From Dehalococcoidia bacterium (GTDB lineage Bacteria; Chloroflexota; Dehalococcoidia; Plut-88900): a stretch of 5,171 bases of DNA. A program made the position numbers and the translations under genes. The notes below the pieces were generated by a model. It was not told where the DNA came from. It saw nothing but the letters and a program-made list of their open reading frames with translations, and did no database searches. The stretch lies in contig JAAXHX010000152.1 in assembly GCA_012270635.1 (NCBI GenBank), positions 1,120 to 6,290 of the forward strand, given 5' to 3'. Shown piece after piece: positions 1 through 4,928 of this stretch; positions within the stretch are counted from its first letter, which is position 1; each line of letters starts with the position of its first letter.

Positions 1-957
1 GGTCCCGAGGATTCTTTCGACGATGCGCATGTAACCCTCTTCGCCCAGGTAGTTCAGCACCGCCCACGCCGACGCCACCCCGCCCCCCGACCGCGACCCC
101 GCGTTGTTGCGGGTGGAGTAGAGGCCCGAGGGCCATTGGTCGAAGGTGAAGCGCTGGTACATCTCCAGGGTCTCGTCGCGCAGCAGCAGCCCGGAGACGC
201 CTTTGTTGGCATAGCCCAGCTTGTGAACGTCCACGGAGATGGAGGTTACGCCGCTCACGCCGAAATCGTAGTCGGGGACGTCGTAGCCGAGCTTTCTGGC
301 GAAGGGGAGGACGAAACCGCCGTGGCAGGCGTCGACGTGGCACCAGAGCCCGTGCTCTTGGGCCAGGGCGCCGATGTCGGCTATGGGGTCGTTGACGCCG
401 TAGGGGTAGGAGGGCGCGGAGCCGGCGACCATGATGGTGTTGGGGTTGATTGCGTCGGCCATGGCGTCGACGTCCGCACGGTAGTCGACGCTGGTCGGGA
501 CCCGGACGGTCTTGATGCCGAGGATGTGGGTGGCCTTGTCGAAGGCGGGGTGGGCGGCCCGGGGCACGACTATCTCGGGGGCGGTGGCGGAAGGCCTGTG
601 GTCTCGAGCCCAGGCCTTGGCCGTCTTCACGGCAACTACGATGCTCTCGGTGCCGCCGGAGGTGACGCTGCCCCCGGCGCCCTCGGGGGCGGTTAGCATT
701 TCCAGGAGGGCGTCGATGAGCTCGCGTTCGTACCTGACGAGGCTGGGGAAGAGGTCGGGGGCGAAGAGGGCGTTGTGGTTGATGTACATCTGGTAGGCCT
801 CGTTGGCCACCCGAACCACGTCCTCACCGCCGAAGTAGCTGCCACCCTTGAACTGCCGGGGGGCGTACCAAGGCTTGTCCTTCTCATGGGCGGACTCCAT
901 GTCGGTGCGGACGTCGGGCCAGGGTCGGGAGTGGGGAGGGAATTTGGGTGGGGTCAT
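1..957 (-). CDS. Group II PLP-dependent decarboxylase, sphingosine-1-phosphate lyase-like (3' end cut by window edge)
   Basis: Seen: 319 codons are open from an ATG at 957 to the left edge with no stop. The start is supported by AGGAG at 965-969, seven bases upstream. Motifs in order: SYFGG (Tyr41), NALFAPDLFPS (62-72), TSGGTESI (99-106), HVDACHGGF (207-215, Asp209) and VDVHKLGYANKG (242-253, Lys246 and Lys252). Family knowledge: this is the fold-type I PLP enzyme layout of sphingosine-1-phosphate lyases and related group II decarboxylases. Asp209 should bind the PLP pyridine nitrogen, Lys246 should form the Schiff base, and Lys252 matches a second active-site lysine six residues on. Oddity: the lyase motif NPLH reads NALF here, so a conserved His is Phe65. 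Inference: a soluble PLP lyase or decarboxylase whose substrate may be an amino alcohol phosphate or an amino acid. Databases often label such proteins 'aspartate aminotransferase family'. The family is usually 400-500 residues, so roughly the last quarter or more is outside the window. Confidence 0.88.
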   Translation of the reverse strand, partial: MTPPKFPPHSRPWPDVRTDMESAHEKDKPWYAPRQFKGGSYFGGEDVVRVANEAYQMYINHNALFAPDLFPSLVRYERELIDALLEMLTAPEGAGGSVTSGGTESIVVAVKTAKAWARDHRPSATAPEIVVPRAAHPAFDKATHILGIKTVRVPTSVDYRADVDAMADAINPNTIMVAGSAPSYPYGVNDPIADIGALAQEHGLWCHVDACHGGFVLPFARKLGYDVPDYDFGVSGVTSISVDVHKLGYANKGVSGLLLRDETLEMYQRFTFDQWPSGLYSTRNNAGSRSGGGVASAWAVLNYLGEEGYMRIVERILGT

Positions 958-990
958 GGTCAAACTCCTGGGGCGCTATCCTCGGGACCA

Positions 991-1013
991 GCGATTTTGG
1001 GATAGAGAATCGC
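991..1013. repeat. Perfect 6-bp inverted repeat upstream of the lyase-like gene
   Basis: GCGATT (991-996) and AATCGC (1008-1013) are perfect inverted copies separated by 11 bases. The repeat lies 34 bases upstream of the ATG at 957 and spans the candidate -10 box at 999-1004. It could be an operator or a weak hairpin. A 6-bp repeat can also occur by chance, so function is inferred only from its position. Confidence 0.35.
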
Positions 1014-1027
1014 AGTTTTTAGGTCAA
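999..1027 (-). promoter_or_regulatory. Candidate sigma70-type promoter of the lyase-like gene
   Basis: On the minus strand TTGACC (1022-1027) is followed after exactly 17 bases by TATCCC (999-1004). The -35 box matches the consensus at five of six positions, but the -10 box matches at only three of six. The same -35 hexamer and spacing occur in the much better tRNA promoter at 2016-2044. It would give a leader of about 35 bases before the ATG at 957. The evidence is position and the -35 box only. Confidence 0.35.
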
Positions 1028-1156
1028 GGCAAAGGAGTCTTTAAGTGTGCATCCTTGGGCGGCAGGGCATCGCAGGGCGGCCTTTCACACAACCCTCGAG
1101 TTCCGTGTGTCAGGGGATCTGCAGCCATTTCTCGCCACCTTTGTCTAGTTCTGAAT

Positions 1157-1612
1157 TCATGCTCGACTCTCCTCTGCGAGGAGATCATCCAGGACGACGA
1201 TAGGCAATCCTTGGACGCGGCGGAAGTCGGTGTCGTTGGTAACGAAAAGAGTGCAGTCCACGCTAAGAGCCGTTGCCGCGTGAAGCGCATCCGGAATCTT
1301 AAGCCCGGTATCGGCTCGGATACGGGCCGCATCCTCCCACAGTTCGCGCGTGGCCGGAATCAGACTAACTTCATGCGCATCGAACAGCGATCGGAGTAGT
1401 GTATCGACAATCTCGTTTCCTTCACGCAGGGGTCTAACGAGCGTTTCCAAAACTACCAAGTCGCTGCTCACGATGGTGAATTGCCCCGTCTGAGCCCGTC
1501 GCCACATAGGTTCGAGCAACGTGCGATATGGTTCTATGCGCTCCACGCTGTAGATAAAGCCATTAGTGTCGAGATAAACGGAACCGCTGGTCGGTAAGGT
1601 CAGCGGTCCCAC
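1157..1612 (-). CDS. PIN-domain ribonuclease toxin (VapC-type) of a type II toxin-antitoxin module
   Basis: Seen: 151 residues, usual length for a VapC-type toxin. The conserved acidic residues are in order: VYLDTNGF (Asp15), VVLETLV (Glu56), KIPDALHAATA (Asp108) and FVTNDTDF (Asp127, Asp129). Family knowledge: these acids hold Mg2+/Mn2+ in PIN nucleases, which in VapC toxins cleave tRNA or rRNA and stop translation until bound by the antitoxin. Start: GTG at 1612, inside the antitoxin gene, with AGAGGG four bases upstream. The PIN fold begins at residue 12, so little N-terminal extension is likely. The 13-base overlap with the antitoxin suggests translational coupling. Base composition is lower in GC than the flanking metabolic genes. 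All key acids are present, so the toxin looks intact. Its RNA target cannot be told from sequence. Confidence 0.9.
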   Translation of the reverse strand: MGPLTLPTSGSVYLDTNGFIYSVERIEPYRTLLEPMWRRAQTGQFTIVSSDLVVLETLVRPLREGNEIVDTLLRSLFDAHEVSLIPATRELWEDAARIRADTGLKIPDALHAATALSVDCTLFVTNDTDFRRVQGLPIVVLDDLLAEESRA

Positions 1613-1833
1613 GATGCCCTCTCTTCTTTGAGGTAGTCGTCAACTTCCTTCGCAGTCTTGAAGAGGCGCTGCCCCGACGCCTCAGCCAGAATGTCTACTG
1701 CGGAGCGTCGTTCAGCCAACGAGGAGCGCAACACTACTACATCCACGATCTGCCCCACCTCCAACTCTGGGCTGACAACCTCCACCTTGCCTCCCTGCTG
1801 TACCGTCACCTTCTGGTGGAACACCTTTTGCAT
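1600..1833 (-). CDS. Small antitoxin partner of the PIN toxin
   Basis: Seen: 77 residues from an ATG at 1833, with AGAGG (1841-1845) seven bases upstream, ending in TGA at 1600 within the toxin gene. The N-terminal part (about 1-36) is a run of short beta-like strands (KVTVQQGGKVEVV, then GQIVDVVVL). The C-terminal part (about 44-77) is helical and charged, ending EERASWDR. Family knowledge: many small antitoxins coded just before PIN toxins have this layout, with an N-terminal fold for dimerisation or DNA binding and a C-terminal tail that wraps the toxin, plus a similar acidic-Trp end. Inference: it neutralises the downstream PIN toxin and may repress its own promoter. I cannot assign it to a named antitoxin family (AbrB-like or DUF104-like are the nearest guesses). 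The call rests on size, order and overlap as much as on sequence. Confidence 0.82.
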   Translation of the reverse strand: MQKVFHQKVTVQQGGKVEVVSPELEVGQIVDVVVLRSSLAERRSAVDILAEASGQRLFKTAKEVDDYLKEERASWDR

Positions 1834-1927
1834 TGTGGCGCCTCTCTATTTCGCTATATCTAAGTTGCCAGGGAGCGGATGCCGTAGAGGTCATACTGAA
1901 CGGTGGAATTATGAGCACAGGTGCGCC

Positions 1928-2003
1928 TGGTGGAGATGGGGGGATTCGAACCCCCGGCCTCCGCATTGCGAACGCGGCGCTCTCCCAACTGAGCTACATC
2001 CCC
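1928..2003 (-). tRNA. tRNA-Ala (anticodon CGC)
   Basis: The minus strand folds into a full 76-base cloverleaf. The acceptor stem GGGGATG pairs with CATCTCC, the D arm is GCTC/GAGC, and the anticodon stem CCGCG/TGCGG holds the loop TTCGCAA. The T arm is GGGGG TTCGAAT CCCCC. The anticodon CGC reads the Ala codon GCG. The acceptor stem carries a G3:U70 wobble pair, the classic identity element of alanine tRNA, which independently confirms the amino acid. The discriminator base is A and the CCA end is encoded in the genome (1928-1930). A strong promoter lies directly upstream at 2016-2044. Confidence 0.97.
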
Positions 2004-2015
2004 AATCAGGAAGCG

Positions 2016-2044
2016 AATATATCAGGGCGTGAACAGGGGGTCAA
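2016..2044 (-). promoter_or_regulatory. Sigma70-type promoter of tRNA-Ala
   Basis: On the minus strand TTGACC (2039-2044) is followed by exactly 17 bases and TATATT (2016-2021), five of six consensus matches in each box. The -10 box ends 12 bases before the first base of the tRNA, leaving a leader of about five bases for RNase P to remove. The promoter lies in the 73-base gap after the DUF35 gene. Transcripts starting here could also continue into the toxin-antitoxin pair, since I see no terminator between the tRNA and the antitoxin. Confidence 0.75.
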
Positions 2045-2076
2045 TTGCGGGATCAGCGTAGACAGGAAGGAGGGCG

Positions 2077-2490
2077 CTAGCGGGTTGGGCGGAAGTAGGG
2101 AAGGGTTACCCCGACCTCGGCCTCTTCGAAGACCACTTCGACCCGCATCCCGATTCGCACATCCTCGACGGGGCATTCGACCAGGTGGCTTATCATCCTG
2201 ACACCCTCGTCGAGGTCGACCATTATGACGGTCCACGGGACCCGACCCCTCAGCGCAGGGTGGATCGCCTGGTGGGTCACGGTATAGCTGTAGACCGTCC
2301 CCCGCCCAGACACCCTCTTCCAGTCCAGCCCTCCTTGTCGGCAGCCGGGGCACATGGGCCGGGGAGGATGCCGGAGGATGTCGCACCGGGGGCAATGCTG
2401 AATGACCAGCTCCCGGCGGTTGCAGGCCTCCCAAAACTCCCGGTTGTCGATGGTGGGGATGGGCAGGGGGAGGGGAGTTTCTTCAGTCAT
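2077..2490 (-). CDS. DUF35 zinc-ribbon/OB-fold protein, acyl-CoA enzyme partner subunit (ChsH2-C-terminal/Ltp2-partner type)
   Basis: Seen: 137 residues. CPRC (Cys33, Cys36) and CPGC (Cys47, Cys50) form a four-Cys rubredoxin-like zinc ribbon after an N-terminal helix (REFWEACNRRELVIQHC). This is followed by an OB-fold-like stretch: GRGTVYSYTVTHQ (63-75), VPWTVIMVDLDEGVR (84-98) and IGMRVEVVFEE (113-123). Family knowledge: DUF35 proteins bind and activate thiolase-fold partners. One DUF35 domain pairs with the aldolase Ltp2 in bacterial steroid side-chain breakdown. Context: it starts six bases after the stop of the thiolase-fold gene, so the two are almost surely co-translated and probably form one complex. 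Start: ATG at 2490. The Shine-Dalgarno is modest (AAGG about nine bases away), as expected for coupled translation. The MaoC-like hydratase half often fused to DUF35 in steroid degraders is absent here. Confidence 0.92.
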   Translation of the reverse strand: MTEETPLPLPIPTIDNREFWEACNRRELVIQHCPRCDILRHPPRPMCPGCRQGGLDWKRVSGRGTVYSYTVTHQAIHPALRGRVPWTVIMVDLDEGVRMISHLVECPVEDVRIGMRVEVVFEEAEVGVTLPYFRPTR

Positions 2491-2496
2491 GGCCGG

Positions 2497-3630
2497 CTAC
2501 CTTCGGAGAATCATCGCGCCGACGCCCTCGCCGGTGTCCACGAGGACGAACTCGGCGTCTGGGACCTGGGCGGTGGAACAGCCGCGCAGCTGTCTTACGC
2601 CTTCGATGATGTGGTTCACGGTATGAACATAGGCTTCCGAAAGGTGCCCCCCCGCCGTATTGACGGGAAGCTCGCCGCCGATTTCGATCCTGCCACCCTC
2701 CACGAAGGCGCCGCCTTCGCCCTTGGCGCAGAAGCCGTAGTCCTCCAGGGCAAAGAGGACGAGGGCGCTGAAGTGATCGTATATCTGGGCGGCGTCGACG
2801 TCCTGGGGGGTTATGCCAGCCATATTGAAGAGCCGGGGGCCGGATACGGCGGCGACGGTCTGGGAGATAGGCCCGTTCTCCAGTATCGGCGGGACGAGGC
2901 TCTGGGCGACGGCGGAAACGTATACGGGCCGGCGACGCATGTCTCGGGCCCGCTCGGCGGAGGAGATCACTATCGCCGCGCCTCCGTCGGTCTCCAGGCA
3001 GCAATCGAAGAGGTGGAATGGGTCATAGATCATGCGCGAGTTCTGGTGGTCCTCGATGGTCATGGGTCGGCCGTGCATTATGGCACGGGGATTGAGGTTG
3101 GCATGCTTTCTGCATGCGACGGCAATGGCGCCGAACTGCGCGCTGGTGGTGCCGTATTCGTACATGTGGCGTCGGGCGTACATGGCCAGCTGCTGGCCCG
3201 GGACCAGGAGCCCGAAGGGTTCCATGAAGGCCGACTGTCCCTGGCCCCGCCGGCCGGTTATCGCTCCCGACCCGTACCTCTTGCCGGACCTGCCGTTCAT
3301 GGCTCGGTAGAGGAGTACGTTGTTGGCCATCCCGCAGGCCACCGCCATGCAGGCGTGGGCTACCAGGCCTCCGGCCGCGGTGCCCGTGTAGGCAAGCTCA
3401 TCGTAGAAGGTGAGCTCGGGGATGCCGAGGGAAGCGATGACCTCCTCCTCGGTGGTGGGGTCGACGACGAAGCGGACCATGCCGTCGATGTCCTCGGGCC
3501 GGAGTCCCGCGTCCTCTATGGCCTTCATGGAGGCCTCGATGACGAGGGAAAGCTCGCTGCGCCCGGAGTCCTTGGAGTACTCGGTCTCGCCGATGCCGAC
3601 GATGGCGCACCTGTCTTTGATGCCGTCCAT
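2497..3630 (-). CDS. Thiolase-fold lipid-transfer/SCP-x family protein, probable Ltp2-like aldolase rather than thiolase
   Basis: Seen: 377 residues with a thiolase fold. The N-terminal half starts CAIVGIGETEYSK (8-20), with TGTAAGG (82-88) at the nucleophile loop and ETDGGAAIVI (213-222) near its end. The C-terminal half has AQIYDHFS (281-288) and TAGGHLSEAY (325-334). Family knowledge: thiolases have Cys at the nucleophile loop, His or Asn in the HDCF/NEAF motif, His in GHP and a second Cys near the end. Here these places hold Thr84, Tyr284, Tyr334 and DTGEG (365-369). Ltp2 aldolases of steroid breakdown use tyrosines in place of thiolase residues, so a retro-aldol type acyl-CoA reaction is inferred. 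Start: ATG at 3630 has AGGAG (3634-3638) three bases upstream. A GTG at 3645 would add five residues but has no ribosome site. It lies 29 bases after the CoA-transferase and six before the DUF35 gene. The cut in function is inferred from alignment by eye. Confidence 0.9.
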   Translation of the reverse strand: MDGIKDRCAIVGIGETEYSKDSGRSELSLVIEASMKAIEDAGLRPEDIDGMVRFVVDPTTEEEVIASLGIPELTFYDELAYTGTAAGGLVAHACMAVACGMANNVLLYRAMNGRSGKRYGSGAITGRRGQGQSAFMEPFGLLVPGQQLAMYARRHMYEYGTTSAQFGAIAVACRKHANLNPRAIMHGRPMTIEDHQNSRMIYDPFHLFDCCLETDGGAAIVISSAERARDMRRRPVYVSAVAQSLVPPILENGPISQTVAAVSGPRLFNMAGITPQDVDAAQIYDHFSALVLFALEDYGFCAKGEGGAFVEGGRIEIGGELPVNTAGGHLSEAYVHTVNHIIEGVRQLRGCSTAQVPDAEFVLVDTGEGVGAMILRR

Positions 3631-3633
3631 TCG

Positions 3634-3638
3634 CTCCT
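3634..3638 (-). promoter_or_regulatory. Ribosome binding site deciding the thiolase-fold gene start
   Basis: AGGAG sits three bases before the ATG at 3630. The spacing is short, but nothing similar precedes the alternative in-frame GTG at 3645. This favours the ATG, and the protein then begins MDGIKDRCAIVG, a normal start for the family. Confidence 0.55.
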
Positions 3639-3659
3639 GTCTCACGCCCGATTGGCCGT

Positions 3660-4820
3660 CTAAACGACGCCCCGGCTACGTAGGTCTTCGATCTTGTCGG
3701 GGGTCATGCCCGGGAGCCGGGCGAGGATTTCTCCGGTGTGCTCTCCGGCCGCCGGGACCTTGCCGACGGCCCCCTTGGTCTTGGAGAACTTGATGCTGAG
3801 GCCCGGGGCCATTATCTTCCCCTGGCCGTCCTCCGTCGGCACCTCCACCATCATCTTGCGCTGGTGAAGGTGGGGGTCTCGGGCCATCTGGGCGGGGGTT
3901 TGAACGGGGCCGACGGGCACCTCGGCGGCGACCAGTCTCTCGGTAACGTCGGCGACGGAGTTCTCGGCGACCCATTCCTCGAGCAGCGCCAGGCGCTTCG
4001 CCTTGGAGCCGTCGTCGGCTTCGAAACCGAGGATGTCGGGGTTTTCGGCGAGCTCGTGGCGGCCCATGGCGATGAAGACCCGGGTCCAGAGCGTCCGGGA
4101 GGTTGCCGGGATGGTTACGTACCCATCTTTGGCCTTGTAGACCGACCCGTAGTAGTCTTCGGTCCCGGCCCCCGTGCCCAGGTGGTGAGATATGGGGATT
4201 TCCGTGAGGGTAACGCCCGTGTCGAGCAGGCTCACGTCTATGACCTGGCCTTCGCCCGTGGCGTTGCGGTGAATGATCGCCCCCAGGGTGCCGATGCAGG
4301 CGTGAAGGGAGGTTATACGGTCGATGATGGGGGATCCGGTGAGGACGGGGTGGCCTTCGTGGATGCCGGTAATCTCCATCAGCCCCGACATCGCCTGGCC
4401 TATGGGGTCGAAGGCGGGTCGGTCCCTGTAGGGACCGTACTGACCGAAGCCCGACACCGACGTGAGGATGATGTCGGGCTTGATCTTCTTGAGCTCGTCG
4501 TAGCCGAAGCCCATCTTGGCAATGACGCCCGGCCTGAAGTTTTCGAGGACGACGTCGGCGGTCTTGACGAGCTCCCGGAATATCTCCTTGCCCTCGGCGG
4601 AGCGCATGTTGAGGGTAATGCTCTTCTTGCCCCGGTTGTAGACGGTGAAGTAGACGCTGGTGCCGTTGACCAGGGGTGCGTGGGCGCGAGTCTCCTCACC
4701 GCCGGGCTTTTCGACCTTCACGACCTCGGCGCCCATGTCGGACATGAGAAGGCCGGCCCGGGGCCCGGCCTGGTACCGGGCCAGTTCCAGGACCTTTACA
4801 CCATCCAGGCAACCGCTCAC
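3660..4820 (-). CDS. Class III (CaiB/BaiF family) CoA-transferase
   Basis: Seen: 386 residues, the normal length. The N-terminal part reads LDGVKVLELARYQAGP, followed by SDMGAEVVKVEKPGGEE (27-43). Next come YNRGKKSITLNM (61-72), VVLENFRPGV (90-99), SVSGFGQYGPY (121-131) and GSPIIDRITS (162-171). The end has VPVGPVQTPAQMARDPHL, the usual C-terminal family signature. Family knowledge: class III CoA-transferases move CoA between carboxylic acids through a mixed anhydride on a conserved Asp. Asp167 in SPIIDRI is the counterpart of Asp169 of formyl-CoA transferase. They form interlocked dimers in the cytosol. Start: GTG at 4820 with a perfect AGGAGG (4829-4834) eight bases upstream. Context: first gene of a tight cluster with the thiolase-fold and DUF35 genes, so it probably makes the CoA ester they use. 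The acid and CoA donor cannot be told from sequence. Confidence 0.95.
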   Translation of the reverse strand: MSGCLDGVKVLELARYQAGPRAGLLMSDMGAEVVKVEKPGGEETRAHAPLVNGTSVYFTVYNRGKKSITLNMRSAEGKEIFRELVKTADVVLENFRPGVIAKMGFGYDELKKIKPDIILTSVSGFGQYGPYRDRPAFDPIGQAMSGLMEITGIHEGHPVLTGSPIIDRITSLHACIGTLGAIIHRNATGEGQVIDVSLLDTGVTLTEIPISHHLGTGAGTEDYYGSVYKAKDGYVTIPATSRTLWTRVFIAMGRHELAENPDILGFEADDGSKAKRLALLEEWVAENSVADVTERLVAAEVPVGPVQTPAQMARDPHLHQRKMMVEVPTEDGQGKIMAPGLSIKFSKTKGAVGKVPAAGEHTGEILARLPGMTPDKIEDLRSRGVV

Positions 4821-4828
4821 CGCTCGGG

Positions 4829-4834
4829 CCTCCT
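4829..4834 (-). promoter_or_regulatory. Ribosome binding site of the CoA-transferase GTG start
   Basis: A full AGGAGG lies eight bases before the GTG at 4820. It is the best Shine-Dalgarno site in the window and fixes a non-ATG start. Confidence 0.75.
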
Positions 4835-4862
4835 GCAGTCGAATTTCACGGGGCCAGGGTGC

Positions 4863-4891
4863 ATGTTAACACACGGGCGGGGGCGAGTTAC
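4863..4891 (-). promoter_or_regulatory. Weak candidate promoter for the CoA-transferase cluster
   Basis: In the 108-base gap between the hydrolase stop and the CoA-transferase start, the minus strand has TAACAT (4863-4868, four of six matches to a -10 box). GTAACT (4886-4891, three of six to a -35 box) lies 17 bases further upstream. Spacing and position are right, but the -35 is poor. The gap is long enough for a separate promoter and no terminator-like hairpin is visible, so read-through from the hydrolase gene is equally possible. Confidence 0.25.
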
Positions 4892-4928
4892 GCAGGCGAC
4901 AACGGATGGCAATGGGCTTGCTTTCGGG

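Noticed and set aside
136..696. A 186-codon open frame on the plus strand
   Set aside because: Antisense to the lyase-like gene, extremely rich in Gly and Val, no domain features. It is a shadow of the real minus-strand frame.
1086..1109. Short inverted repeat CACAC/GTGTG downstream of the toxin gene as a possible terminator
   Set aside because: Only five pairs with a 14-base loop and no T-run on the transcribed strand. It does not meet a rho-independent terminator pattern.
1915..1924. GCAC/GTGC hairpin just after the tRNA as a terminator
   Set aside because: The loop would be two bases, the stem is four pairs, and no T-run follows on the minus strand.
1834..1927. Promoter for the toxin-antitoxin pair using the GATATA/TATAGC bases near 1853-1861
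   Set aside because: No acceptable -35 hexamer is found 16-18 bases upstream of any of the AT-rich boxes.
1928..1950. Possible integration-site duplication of the tRNA 3' end
   Set aside because: I looked for a second copy of the tRNA T-arm/acceptor sequence in the rest of the window and found none. An attachment repeat could only be outside the window.
1833..2201. Plus-strand frame containing a GGIRTPGLRIANAALSQLSYIP-like peptide (split: GGIRTPGLRI and ANAALSQLSY), and the minus-strand frame 1712-1966
   Set aside because: These peptides are translations of the tRNA gene at 1928-2003, a well-known false protein call. They are not real genes.
3646..3659. Translation of the thiolase-fold protein from the GTG at 3645
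   Set aside because: No Shine-Dalgarno site precedes it, whereas the ATG at 3630 has AGGAG just upstream, and the five extra residues add no family-conserved sequence.
2185..3663. A 492-codon open frame on the plus strand, the longest in the window
   Set aside because: It lies fully antisense to the thiolase-fold and DUF35 genes, which have clear family motifs. Long antisense frames are common in GC-rich genes because of codon bias. Its composition is Gly/Val/Asp-rich with no recognisable domain.
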